Shown piece by piece: positions 52,133 through 60,379 of a stretch of DNA of 60,414 nucleotides. A program made the translations under genes and the position numbers. The notes under the pieces are model-generated. The model searched no databases. It saw only the letters and a list, made by a program, of their open reading frames with translations, and had not been told where the DNA came from. Source of the stretch: Sellimonas sp963559135 (GTDB taxonomy: Bacteria; Bacillota; Clostridia; Lachnospirales; Lachnospiraceae); contig CAUWJP010000018.1 of the NCBI GenBank assembly GCA_963559135.1, positions 1 through 60,414 on the forward strand. Direction: 5' to 3'. The stretch's first letter is position 1. Each line of letters starts with the position of its first letter.

Positions 52133-52176
52133 ATGGGCACTGCCGGTACTTCTGTACCATAGTGTCCATCTTTCTT
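52133..52176 (+). terminator. Terminator-like hairpin after the rhodanese gene
   Basis: ATGGGCACT (52133-52141) pairs with AGTGTCCAT (52161-52169) with GGTAC/GTACC inside, then CTTTCTT. Confidence 0.65.
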
Positions 52177-52208
52177 ATGATTTTCTTCCCGCTTTTATTT
52201 CTATTCTT

Positions 52209-52943
52209 CTAAAATATCATTGTTCCTAACATAACGATAGTTCCATCTGTTTTCACACCTGCGATATGGTAAGTGTCTCCTGTAGATTTTTGATACATTC
52301 TGATCTCATCACCATAAAAACTCTGTGCCACATAATGAAGTTCCAGTTCTTTTAATCTGTGGCAGTCATAGAATTCCGGTGAAAATACATTTTCCATCAG
52401 ATTAACATATCTCAGATTCGCCATGTGGTGGCTTTTGTCAAGATCCGAGTACTGCACTTTGTAGGAAAATACATATTGCATATCTGAAACGTCCCGTTTT
52501 ATTTTTGCGAAAGGATCCAGCGCAATCTTCTCCCCACACACTACCTCCTGCGGCATCTCAATGTCGGACAATTTTCCTATTTTCTGTTCATCCAGATGGA
52601 ATACACAGCTCTCCAGTCTTCCCAGTGCATACACTTCATTTCCCACGGATATATTCAAGTCCTGCCAGATTCTGACTTTGTCCTGCTTCTCGATCCATGT
52701 TTCCATATGGAGCGGTTCTGAAAAATCTGCCTGCTTGATTACGCGCATTTTATATTTTGTGTACATCCATGCCATACCATATGTTTCCGGCAGCGAGTCG
52801 TTTCCCTTGCCCATATGATAGAGATGTTCCGTCGCCATATCCTGAAAATAGTATAAATAAGCACGTACGCCGATCATCCCGTGCGCATCCGCATCCCGAA
52901 ACATCGGCATATAATCTTTCGTGAATTTTGTCATTTTTTCCAT
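52209..52943 (-). CDS. Acyl-ACP thioesterase
   Basis: 244 residues, double hotdog fold. Hydrolyses acyl-ACP to free fatty acid. Residues MFRDADAHGMIGVRAYLYYF near 14-34, then MYTKYKMRVIKQADFSEPL near 55-73 and a second repeat YSDLDKSHHMANLRYVNLME near 160-180, with the catalytic His/Asn region. ATG 52943 follows GGAGG. No neighbouring fatty-acid genes. Confidence 0.86.
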   Translation of the reverse strand: MEKMTKFTKDYMPMFRDADAHGMIGVRAYLYYFQDMATEHLYHMGKGNDSLPETYGMAWMYTKYKMRVIKQADFSEPLHMETWIEKQDKVRIWQDLNISVGNEVYALGRLESCVFHLDEQKIGKLSDIEMPQEVVCGEKIALDPFAKIKRDVSDMQYVFSYKVQYSDLDKSHHMANLRYVNLMENVFSPEFYDCHRLKELELHYVAQSFYGDEIRMYQKSTGDTYHIAGVKTDGTIVMLGTMIF

Positions 52944-52968
52944 AAATGTTTAACCTCCATGATGTCTT

Positions 52969-53535
52969 TTAGTTCCGAACCAAAAGAAAAACCACCAGTG
53001 CCGTCAGGCTTCCTGTCAGAAATTCCTTGACTGTATGGCGTTTAAGCCGCACGGACGCCCAGAATTCTGCCAGATAAAGTGGTGCACAGACAACTGCTGC
53101 ACGGATTCCAAGAAACTGGCAGAAAAATAAATAAGGGAGCGTACAGCTACACGCGTGTCCGCTGGCCCGGATTTTTCCTATTTTATTCAAAAATGTCAAC
53201 ACAATTACAGCGAGAAAATATCCCCATAGAATCGCAAGAAGCATCTCTTCCGCTCCCCCTGCAATCCCGATTACAAGTGCCGCTCCATATCCAAGAAAAT
53301 TGGTGACAAATGCAAGTTTCCGCTGCGTTTCCCGTCCGCCTTTTTCCTTTCCTCCCAGCATGGAAAGCGGATACGCGCTGACCGGCACAATGACCAGACA
53401 AATCAGTTCCACTACAAACAGTGGAACTGAAATAAACCGTTCTCCGAATACACCCTGGAAAATCAACAGCATCACTGCAGCCAGAACAGGCGGAACGGTC
53501 ACTTTCCGGATCACTCCCGCAATATGATCTTTCAT
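52969..53535 (-). CDS. PAP2-like membrane phosphatase
   Basis: 188 residues with about six membrane segments. Motif-like residues KIRASGHACS near 120-130 (the SGH of PAP2) and RLKRHTVKEF near 162-172 (the RHT of motif 3) suggest a phosphatidic acid phosphatase-type superfamily member, although motif 1 is weak. Substrate could be a lipid or polyprenyl phosphate. ATG 53535 follows GGGAGG. Divergent from the TetR gene at 53675, which may control it. Confidence 0.65.
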   Translation of the reverse strand: MKDHIAGVIRKVTVPPVLAAVMLLIFQGVFGERFISVPLFVVELICLVIVPVSAYPLSMLGGKEKGGRETQRKLAFVTNFLGYGAALVIGIAGGAEEMLLAILWGYFLAVIVLTFLNKIGKIRASGHACSCTLPYLFFCQFLGIRAAVVCAPLYLAEFWASVRLKRHTVKEFLTGSLTALVVFLLVRN

Positions 53536-53674
53536 AAAGTGCCTCCCTTTCTTGACAATCAAAGTCGTCTCAAAGTAAAATGTGAGATAATCGTATCATA
53601 TTCGTAAAAACGGTACAACACACCAATGTGATACAAAAATGCCGGAATTGTTTCACATACGGGAGGTCAGATTG

Positions 53675-54199
53675 ATGGATAAACGAAAAGAAGCAAATCT
53701 TCGGGTAAAAGAAAAGATTACGACTGCACTTCTGCATCTACTTGAACAGAAAAGCATCTCGCAGATCACAATCACGGAAATCATTCAAAATGCCGGTGTG
53801 GCGAGAGCCTCCTTTTACCGGAACTATTCTTCTAAGGAAAGCGTAATCACAACACTTATTGCGGATGTACTAAAAGAATTTCATGAAAAGATGAAAAGCG
53901 ACGGGGAACATTTTTACACATATGAAAATGCCCGTATGGGATTTGAGTTTTTTGGCCGCTATGATCAAATTGTCCTCGACCTGCACCGTTTCGGATACGG
54001 CTCCATCATTCTGGATATGCTCAATCAGTTTCACGAAGAGGTCGCCGGGACAATGCCTCATACCTCTATTGAAAGGTACCGCCTCTATATTTACATCGGC
54101 TCCCTCTATAATACAGCACTGATGTGGTTAAAAACCGGGAAACAGGAAAGCCTGGAAGAAATCACGGAACTGTTCCGCCTTTCTCTGCACATGGGGTGA
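53675..54199 (+). CDS. TetR/AcrR family regulator
   Basis: 174 residues. The N-terminal HTH (ISQITITEIIQNAGVARASFYRNYSSKESVI near residues 28-58) is clear, with a short helical ligand-binding domain (about 60-174). ATG 53675 follows GGGAGG. Divergent from the PAP2-like gene. Its C-terminal coding sequence overlaps the antisense end of the broken lipoprotein gene, so the 3' end may have been trimmed by a deletion. Confidence 0.87.
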   Translation: MDKRKEANLRVKEKITTALLHLLEQKSISQITITEIIQNAGVARASFYRNYSSKESVITTLIADVLKEFHEKMKSDGEHFYTYENARMGFEFFGRYDQIVLDLHRFGYGSIILDMLNQFHEEVAGTMPHTSIERYRLYIYIGSLYNTALMWLKTGKQESLEEITELFRLSLHMG

Positions 54200-54451
54200 A
54201 TTTGTGGCAGCTGAATTTTGTCCGGTATCACCCCTTACCTCTGCCTCTTTTGATTTATTATTCCTTCGTATCTGTAATTCGGATATCTGGTTCTCGCAAT
54301 AAGCTTCTGCATCTTCTCCCTGATCCACACTCTGTGTCGTCTCGTCTGAAGCATCCCCGGAGGAACTTCCCGAGTCGGAGCTGCAGCCTGCCAGAAGGCT
54401 TACCGCTGTAAAACCTACGCGAAACATGGAAATTATTTTTTTCATTTTCAT
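54128..54451 (-). pseudogene. Truncated lipoprotein gene
   Basis: An intact start is present: ATG 54451 after AAGGAG, a lipoprotein signal and lipobox LLAGC (Cys 23), then a Ser/Asp/Glu linker (to about residue 50). The following sequence is unrelated and runs antisense into the end of the TetR gene, where it stops. So the globular part has been lost. Clostridial lipoproteins with such linkers often carry a flavodoxin-like domain, but that part is not seen here. The 107-residue product could be expressed, yet it is probably non-functional. Confidence 0.55.
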
Positions 54452-54576
54452 ATGCTCACTGCTCCTTTTCTATGTTTTGATTTTATTTTCTATAAGTAAC
54501 TATAAACGGAACCTCCCGCATGAGGAATATTCTCTTCGTTATGCGGTATAAATCTGAAAGTTATTTCTGCATTCTA

Positions 54577-54657
54577 TTACTTCTGAACTGTTTTCCTGCC
54601 TGTCAGACTCCTCAGTATCTTCGCCAGATAATGGCCAATCCACACAAACAGTCCCAT
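54577..54657 (-). other. 26-codon frame after the aldo/keto reductase gene
   Basis: ATG 54657 follows AAAAGG; 26 residues with an aromatic, hydrophobic start and a basic end. It may be a remnant of a membrane protein or a random short frame. The rest of the 237-base gap (54452-54688) shows no other feature. Confidence 0.2.
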
Positions 54658-54688
54658 TACCTTTTCTTAAGCACTTCCTACTTTCTTT

Positions 54689-55540
54689 TTACACATTTCT
54701 CACAAGACTTGCCAGGTTTTCCACAACAGCCGGGTCGTGATGATCAAAGAAACTGCTCATCCCCGTATCCATTGCTTCGATCTTCGCCACATCATCTGCA
54801 TCCAGCTGGAAATCGAACACATCAAAGTTCTCCTCCATCCGCTCTTTTTTCACACTCTTCGGAATACATACGATGCCTCTTTGAAGCAGCCAGCGAAGTA
54901 CAACCTGCGCAATGCTCTTTCCATATTTTTCTCCGATTTTCTGAAGTGTCTCATTTTGGAACAGATCATTTTTTCCTTCCGCAAACGGTGCCCATCCTTC
55001 CATGACAACTCCTTTTGACTGGATATATTTCTGAGAAGCCTGCTGCTGGAAGAAAACATTCGCCTCTACCTGATTAACTGCCGGTGAAACTTCGTTAAAG
55101 TAAATCAGATCCGCCAGACGGTCCGGGTAGAAGTTGCAGACACCAATTGCCCGCACTTTTCCTTCTTTGTAAAGCTCTTCCATGGCTCTCCATGCGCCAT
55201 AATAATCATTCAACGGCTGGTGGATCAGATACAGATACAGATAGGAAAGTCCCAATTTATCCAGCGATTTCTGGAACGCCCTCTTTGTATCTTCGTAGCT
55301 CGTGTCAGAGATCCAGAGTTTCGTTGTAATAAAAAGTTCTTCTCTCGATACTCCGCATTTCCTGATAGCCGATCCTACTGCTTCTTCATTTCCATAGGAA
55401 GCCGCCGTATCGATCAGACGGTATCCTGTGGAAATGGCATCCAGAACAGCCTGCTCACACTGAGCCGGATCCTTGATCTGATACACTCCAAATCCAAGCT
55501 GCGGCATCTTTACTCCATTATTTAATGTTACATATTCCAT
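54689..55540 (-). CDS. Aldo/keto reductase
   Basis: 283 residues, NADPH-dependent carbonyl reductase of the AKR5-like group. The tetrad is visible: Asp and Tyr in RLIDTAASYGNEEAVG (near 42-57), Lys in FITTKLWI near 75, His in LYLIHQPLND near 105; IPKSVKKERMEEN near 225-240 is the cofactor-binding loop. The ATG at 55540 follows AAGGAAG. It lies beside a broken flavodoxin gene and a broken lipoprotein gene, a typical redox cluster that is now partly decayed. Confidence 0.93.
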   Translation of the reverse strand: MEYVTLNNGVKMPQLGFGVYQIKDPAQCEQAVLDAISTGYRLIDTAASYGNEEAVGSAIRKCGVSREELFITTKLWISDTSYEDTKRAFQKSLDKLGLSYLYLYLIHQPLNDYYGAWRAMEELYKEGKVRAIGVCNFYPDRLADLIYFNEVSPAVNQVEANVFFQQQASQKYIQSKGVVMEGWAPFAEGKNDLFQNETLQKIGEKYGKSIAQVVLRWLLQRGIVCIPKSVKKERMEENFDVFDFQLDADDVAKIEAMDTGMSSFFDHHDPAVVENLASLVRNV

Positions 55541-55568
55541 AAAGCATCTTCCTTTCCTGTTCTAAAAC

Positions 55569-55981
55569 TTAATGAATTAATTTTCCGGCTTCGTATGCTT
55601 CCATACTGGCTGGTGTGTGCTCCACTTCGCCTTTCTGTTAAACATCTTCCCCATAGATTTCTCCTCTGACTCTCGCCTGAGGAAGACAGTCGGTAAATCC
55701 TTTCATGGCATCTATGGTCCGTTCCATCGCTCTTCTTCCGGCCGCTGCTGTAGCGATCAGATACACATCTTTGCCCCGCATTTCCGTATAACGCGGCAGC
55801 GTCCTGTCGATCAATGTTTTCAGTTTTCCATCCATGGAATAGAAATATACCGGGGTTGCCAGAACGAGAACATCTGCCTTTACCATCTTATCCAGAAGTT
55901 CTGACATATCAAACGCGCTCCTTTTCCTCCTGATTTGTGCCTGCACCCAATGTCTTCTGCCAGCTCTCTATACTTTCCCAT
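55569..55981 (-). pseudogene. Flavodoxin-family (NADPH-dependent FMN reductase-like) pseudogene
   Basis: The conserved middle is present (LLDKMVKADVLVLATPVYFY, TLIDRTLPRYTEMRGKDVYL, MERTIDAMKGFTDCL). The frame stops at 55638-55640 (TAA), yet the next 22 codons continue the family C-terminus (QKGEVEHTP, EAYEAGKLIH) to a second stop at 55569-55571: a nonsense mutation. The N-terminal FMN-binding region is missing. A strong start (AGAGGAGG, ATG 55981) begins an 11-codon peptide MGKYRELAEDI in another frame, which resembles the first residues of beta-glucoside PTS EIIBC proteins; a deletion may have fused the two. Confidence 0.75.
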
Positions 55982-56113
55982 TGTATATCCTCCTCTTTTT
56001 TCTTCCGAAGCTCCCTCCTTTTCAAGAAAAATTATAAATTAAGATCTCTCCTGGCAGAATAGCCAATAAGTTTCAGAGTATATACCTTCAGGTTTGCACA
56101 AGTTCGTTACATG

Positions 56114-56163
56114 AAAAGGCCGGACACACAGAATTTCTTCTGTGCACCCGGCCGGCTTTTTCC
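56114..56163 (-). terminator. Terminator of the ABC pseudogene
   Basis: AAAAGGCCGG and CCGGCCGGCTTTT arms with an inner ACACAGAA/TTCTGTG stem; U-rich end on the minus strand. GC-rich and typical. Confidence 0.85.
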
Positions 56164-56166
56164 TTT

Positions 56167-57002
56167 TTATGCCGCAAAATTTCCCGTATACAGCTGATAG
56201 TATTTTCCTTTTGCCTGGATCAGTTCCTCGTGACTTCCCCGTTCGATGATCCGTCCCTGCTCCATAACCATGATACAGTCGGAATTCTTGATGGTGGAAA
56301 GTCTGTGGGCTATGACGAAGGTCGTCCGTCCTTTCATCAGCGCATCCATTCCAGCCTGAACCAGTCCCTCAGTTCGGGTATCGATAGAGGATGTTGCCTC
56401 ATCCAGAATCAATACCGGAGGATTGCATTCAAGTCATCATAACGGTCAAATACTTCCTGAAACACTTTGATCGCCCGGCTCATAATACATACAAGAATCA
56501 CTGCAAGGAAACAAAGTCCCACAAGAAAAATAAGACTTAAATTCCGGTTGATCAGAAAGCACATGATCATACTGCTGATCAGCATCAGCGGTGCCCGCAC
56601 GGCAATTCGGATGATCATCTGAAATGCATTCTGCACGTTCGTGACGTCCGTCGTCATCCTGGTCACCAATCCTGCAGTGCTGAATTTATCGATATTTGAA
56701 AAGGAATAGTCCTGAATCCGGATGTACATTCCTTCCCGCAGATTACATGCAAACCCGAAAGATGCACTGGCAGCAAATTTTCCCGCCATAGCTCCCGAAA
56801 AAAGGCTGATCGCCGCAAGGGCAATCATCAAAATTCCATATTTCCAAATGGCTTCCATACTGGACCGTTCCAGTCCTTCATCAATAATCAATGCTGTAAT
56901 AAAAGGAAGCAGTACCTCCATGATGACTTCCAGCATCGTAAAGCCCATGGTACACAATGCATCTTTTTTGTACTGCTTCAGCTGTCCCAAAACTGATTTC
57001 AT
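56167..57002 (-). pseudogene. ABC exporter with large internal deletion
   Basis: The 5' part (ATG 57002, stop near 56412) encodes about 196 residues of an ABC-type multidrug exporter membrane domain, ending ...RYDDLNAILRY in place of the usual YDDLN(N/A)xVQEN. Directly after, in a different frame (56412-56167), come the Walker B and H-loop (ILDEATSSIDT, IAHRLSTIKNSD) and the C-terminus of the ATPase. Walker A, signature motif and several helices, roughly 330 codons, are missing. One deletion at about 56410-56430 explains this. The start overlaps the MarR gene (ATGA), so the intact operon was marR-ABC. The second exporter half is absent. Confidence 0.85.
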
Positions 57003-57463
57003 ATTGTTACCTCCTGTCTTTCTTCCATTTCCCCCAACTGCAGCAAAATCTTCTTTTCCATTTTCCAAAATTCTTCTTTTTCTTCCGGATTCAATCCTTC
57101 GCAGACTGCCTGCTCCAGCCTTTCCGCCTTTGCCAGCAGTTCTTTGGATTCTTCCAAAAGCTGCTCTGTCGGCATCACTTTCTTTTTTCTGATATCCTCA
57201 TAATGATTCTGGAAACACAGATATCCTTTTTCTCTCAGTTTCTTGATCAGAACGGACACTGTCGCCTTGGAAATACCGACTTCACGGCACACTTCTGTAA
57301 TATAAGTACCTTCTGGATGATGCCGGAGAATATAAACCAGCAAATATACCTGAGTCCCACTCAGATCCTTTGTTCCCAGTACCTTTTCCAGAAGCAGTTC
57401 CAGAGCAATACTGATTTTTTTCATCAGAAAGATCAAATTCTCTGAACTTATTTTTTCCGCCAT
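56999..57463 (-). CDS. MarR family transcriptional regulator
   Basis: 154 residues. The winged helix is TYITEVCREVGISKATVSVLIKKLREKGYL near 52-82, with dimerisation helices at both ends. The ATG at 57463 follows AGGAGG; the longer frame to 57541 is unlikely. Its stop overlaps the ABC start (ATGA). It probably represses itself and the exporter through the palindrome at 57527-57539. The exporter is broken, so its remaining target may be only itself. Confidence 0.88.
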   Translation of the reverse strand: MAEKISSENLIFLMKKISIALELLLEKVLGTKDLSGTQVYLLVYILRHHPEGTYITEVCREVGISKATVSVLIKKLREKGYLCFQNHYEDIRKKKVMPTEQLLEESKELLAKAERLEQAVCEGLNPEEKEEFWKMEKKILLQLGEMEERQEVTI

Positions 57464-57526
57464 TTTTTCTTGCACCTCCTGTACAATTCCTATTCCTTTT
57501 ACGTGTCCCGGCGGAATTGTTATCAC

Positions 57527-57539
57527 GCGAACTGTTCGC
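57527..57539. promoter_or_regulatory. Palindrome in the marR promoter region
   Basis: GCGAACTGTTCGC, perfect 5-bp arms around CTG. On the minus strand it lies between TTGTAA and TGATAA promoter-like hexamers, a good place for MarR autorepression. Confidence 0.5.
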
Positions 57540-57580
57540 ATCCTTACAAACTGTCCATACTTATTCTAGTCTATAACTGC

Positions 57581-57609
57581 TTGTATGTGAAATTCAAAGA
57601 TGTTATAAT
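57581..57609 (+). promoter_or_regulatory. Promoter of the LysR-type gene
   Basis: TTGTAT (57581-57586), 17-base spacer, TATAAT (57604-57609). Followed immediately by an inverted repeat. Confidence 0.65.
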
Positions 57610-57628
57610 CTATAAAAAACGTTTATAG
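57610..57628. promoter_or_regulatory. Inverted repeat at the LysR start site
   Basis: CTATAAA (57610-57616) and TTTATAG (57622-57628) with a 5-base spacer, just after the -10 box; a likely autoregulatory LysR-type site. Confidence 0.45.
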
Positions 57629-57674
57629 TTGTTGATTATATCTTTTATTTAAAAGCCAAAACAGGAGGATGATT

Positions 57675-58535
57675 ATGAATACCATACAGTTGGAATGTTT
57701 TATAAGTGTAGCTCATCATCTGAATTTCTCCCGGGCCTCAGAAGAATTGAAAATCACGCAGCCAGCCGTCAGCCATCAGATACAGGCGCTAGAAGAAGAG
57801 CTTGGCGTCAAACTTTTCCGTCGGACAAGCAAACAAGTCGATCTGACTCCGGAGGGACTTTTGTTTCTTCCGGACGCGGAACTGATCCTGCGGACTGCTT
57901 CCTCTGCCCGTGAACGGCTTGGCAACCACGAGCACTTTATTCCATTTGAAATCGGCTGCCATAACCATGCCGAAATGAACCTGCTTCCTCCTATCTTTCA
58001 GAAGCTTATAGAGGAGTTTCCTCTTCTGCGTCCGTCAGTCAAACTGGTTCCTTTTCCCTCTCTGTTCGGAATGATCGAAAACTGTACCATTCATGCCGCT
58101 TTTGGTATAAAAGAAGAGCAGAAAAAGTCCTCCCTTTATTTCAAAGAACTTTGTTCTGCTCCTGTTGCCTGCGTATGCACGCCAACGCATCCATTGACTC
58201 AGTATTCTGTTTTAAAAAAATCTCAGCTTTCCGGTAGTATCGTTGCCTGCTCTCCAAGACAGATTCCGCACAGCGTCTTTGCCTTTCAGAATGCTCAGAT
58301 TGCATCTATTCCGGCAGTCCAGCGCTATTTTACCGAGACAATGGAAAGTGCTTTCATTCTTGTAAAAGCCGGGATCGGCTATACCATCTGCCCGGATATT
58401 CCCGGGATGCGAGAACCGGATCTTTGCTACATTCCGATCCGTGATCTTCCTGAACTACCATTTGGCGTATTTTACCGCCATGATAATGACCATCCGGTAC
58501 TGAAGCGGTTTTTAAGCCTTCTTGCCACGTCATAA
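57675..58535 (+). CDS. LysR family transcriptional regulator
   Basis: 286 residues. N-terminal HTH (FISVAHHLNFSRASEELKIT, QPAVSHQIQALEEELGVKLF) and a C-terminal substrate-binding domain (about 90-286). The second ATG (57675) is preferred because the first (57669) touches the AGGAGG site. Target is unknown; LysR genes usually lie beside it, but here the divergent neighbour is marR. Autoregulation is suggested by the palindrome at 57610. Confidence 0.9.
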   Translation: MNTIQLECFISVAHHLNFSRASEELKITQPAVSHQIQALEEELGVKLFRRTSKQVDLTPEGLLFLPDAELILRTASSARERLGNHEHFIPFEIGCHNHAEMNLLPPIFQKLIEEFPLLRPSVKLVPFPSLFGMIENCTIHAAFGIKEEQKKSSLYFKELCSAPVACVCTPTHPLTQYSVLKKSQLSGSIVACSPRQIPHSVFAFQNAQIASIPAVQRYFTETMESAFILVKAGIGYTICPDIPGMREPDLCYIPIRDLPELPFGVFYRHDNDHPVLKRFLSLLATS

Positions 58536-58769
58536 AAGCATACTATGAAAAGCTTTTCGCAAAGATTTCAGAACGTCTTAGGGGATCATTTATGGTGACT
58601 CTTCATGAAAAATGCATGACTTTGCAATCTCTTTTAAGCGATATTGTCAATTTTTAAATTTATTTGTCAGAAATTCCTGAAAATAAATGCTTTTCACCCT
58701 CAATAGTGCCACAATATCATCATAAAAGTTTATGGAAAAAAAGGATTCGTAGTTTAGGAGGGGAACATT

Positions 58770-59321
58770 ATGACTTTCAAGAAAAATCACATATGGATCT
58801 TGGTCTGGATCCTCGTCTATGTAATCGGATTTCAAGTAAATTGTACAGAAATGCTGGGCAACAAGGGAATCCAAATCATCAATGGTGAATACTACCGGTT
58901 TTTCACCGGTTTATTGGTACATGTCAATTTATTTCATGTTCTGCTGAATATCATCGCTTTATATTATACAGTCAACTATTTGTCCGGACAGGTAAGTCAG
59001 ATCAAATTGCTGATCCTTTCCATTATTGCGGCCATTGCAGCTAACATCGCTTTTTCTGTCATCTATCCTGGCAGTCTGAGCGTCGGCGGTTCACCGATCA
59101 TTTTTGCGATGTTAGGCTTAACCCTTACACTTCAGATTCTGAAAAAAGATGTAGAACGTTTTCGCCCAAACACAGTCCAGACAAGCTGGATGCTCTGTTA
59201 CGCGATCTTAGGTAATATTCCAATTTTTTCAGGCAATATTTCTACACTTGTAATTCATCTTCTTGCCTTTGGAATTGCCTTTTTGCTGGGATGTTTAGGA
59301 ATAAAGTTAAAACAATTATAA
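58770..59321 (+). CDS. Rhomboid-family intramembrane protease
   Basis: 183 residues, six membrane segments. HVNLFHVLLN (residues 51-60) is the first His/Asn motif, VGGSPIIFAMLG (105-116) contains the catalytic Ser 108, and VIHLLAFGIAFLLG (161-174) the catalytic His 163. The Ser motif is GGSPIIF and not the common GxSGxxF, so activity is likely but not certain. ATG 58770 follows GGAGGGG. Preceded by 234 bases without clear elements. No substrate can be named. Confidence 0.82.
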   Translation: MTFKKNHIWILVWILVYVIGFQVNCTEMLGNKGIQIINGEYYRFFTGLLVHVNLFHVLLNIIALYYTVNYLSGQVSQIKLLILSIIAAIAANIAFSVIYPGSLSVGGSPIIFAMLGLTLTLQILKKDVERFRPNTVQTSWMLCYAILGNIPIFSGNISTLVIHLLAFGIAFLLGCLGIKLKQL

Positions 59322-59418
59322 AATTGAGCTGAATACATAACTGTACTGAATCTGAATTATATAGTTTTGATATAGAAAATTGTGATAAATTGGATTTGTG
59401 GAGGTATTTGAGATATAA

Positions 59419-60117
59419 ATGAACAGTAAGAAAGTAAAAGAAATCATGTACTCTTTAGGTGCCGATCTGTGTGGAATAGCAGATATCAGCCGTTTTTCAG
59501 ATGCTCCTAACGGTTATCATCCCTTAGATATTTTACCAACATGTAAATCAGTAATTACATTTGGATGCAGATTTCCAGTAGGAACTCTTATTTGTAAAAC
59601 ACCAATACCATATACCAGAGTACGAAATTCCATTACTCCAAAAATGGATGCTATGGCGCTTGATTTTTGCATTGAAATGGAAAAATATCAAATTGTGTGC
59701 GTCCCAATACCAACGAATGAAAGTCAATGGGATAAAAATACAGGCAGGTACCGCTCGATCATATCTTTAAAACATGCGGCCCAGGCGTCCGGTTTAGGAA
59801 CGATTGGACGCCATTCATTATTAATTACTCCAGAATACGGCAGTATGATATGGTTAGGGGCTGTTTTGTGTGATCAAAAGCTGGAAACAGACACGATAAA
59901 AGAAAATATATGTAATAACTGCAATTTATGTGTGGATATTTGTCCGGTCAATGCATTGGAAAATCCAGAAATAGACCAACAGAAATGTTGGAATTATGCC
60001 TTTGGATATGATGAAGAAATACAATCATGGAGAATTCAGTGTCACAAATGCCGCGATATTTGCCCATTTAATTTAGGAACTAAAAACTCATTCATAAAAA
60101 AGAGTATTGATTCGTAA
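59419..60117 (+). CDS. 4Fe-4S protein related to epoxyqueuosine reductase
   Basis: 232 residues, shorter than QueG. Residues 1-165 form a QueG-like cobalamin-binding-type domain (SLGADLCGIADISRF near 12-26, HAAQASGLGTIGRHSLLITP near 118-137), followed by CNNCNLCVDICPVNAL near 172-187 and a second cluster WRIQCHKCRDICPFN near 205-219. The two 4Fe-4S clusters match the QueG double-cluster fold, but the HEAT C-terminal tail is missing. May be a reductase or an electron-transfer partner. ATG 59419 follows GGAGG at longer spacing. Confidence 0.75.
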   Translation: MNSKKVKEIMYSLGADLCGIADISRFSDAPNGYHPLDILPTCKSVITFGCRFPVGTLICKTPIPYTRVRNSITPKMDAMALDFCIEMEKYQIVCVPIPTNESQWDKNTGRYRSIISLKHAAQASGLGTIGRHSLLITPEYGSMIWLGAVLCDQKLETDTIKENICNNCNLCVDICPVNALENPEIDQQKCWNYAFGYDEEIQSWRIQCHKCRDICPFNLGTKNSFIKKSIDS

Positions 60118-60158
60118 AAACATATTTTATATTGTGTTCTGTTTTAAAGTCAGACATG

Positions 60159-60189
60159 AAAAAAACGCCGAAATTCGACGGTTTTTTTC
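60159..60189. terminator. Bidirectional terminator next to tRNA-Trp
   Basis: AAAAAAACGCCGAAATTCGACGGTTTTTTT-type hairpin; A-rich and T-rich ends on either strand. Separates the convergent 4Fe-4S gene and tRNA-Trp. Confidence 0.8.
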
Positions 60190-60191
60190 AG

Positions 60192-60262
60192 CAGGGGATG
60201 AGAGAATCGAACTCCCGCTAAGAGTTTTGGAGACTCCTGTCATACCATTTGACCAATCCCCT
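60192..60262 (-). tRNA. tRNA-Trp (anticodon CCA)
   Basis: On the minus strand a full cloverleaf: acceptor AGGGGAT/ATCCCCT, D-stem GTCA/TGAC, anticodon stem GGAGT/ACTCT with loop CTCCAAA, T-stem GGGAG/CTCTC with loop TTCGATT and discriminator G. The CCA end is not encoded. 71 bases. It lies just after the 23S rRNA 3' end, so is probably cotranscribed with the rRNA. Confidence 0.93.
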
Positions 60263-60280
60263 ATATTCTATTCCAGATAC

Positions 60281-60312
60281 AAAGAAACACACCTTTTCAG
60301 GTGTTTTCTTTT
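60281..60312 (-). terminator. Hairpin between 23S rRNA and tRNA-Trp
   Basis: AAAGAAACACACCT and AGGTGTTTTCTTT pair over about 12 bases with TTTC loop. Possible rRNA processing or terminator hairpin. Confidence 0.5.
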
Positions 60313-60379
60313 GTGTACCTTCAAAACCACATATAAGTCCACTTTTTTGTCATCCTGCTTTTCCTATCCACCATTCCTT

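Noticed and set aside
58647..58874. 75-codon minus-strand frame
   Set aside because: Opposite the rhomboid start and rich in Asp, Tyr and Phe from AT-rich sequence; no ribosome binding site.
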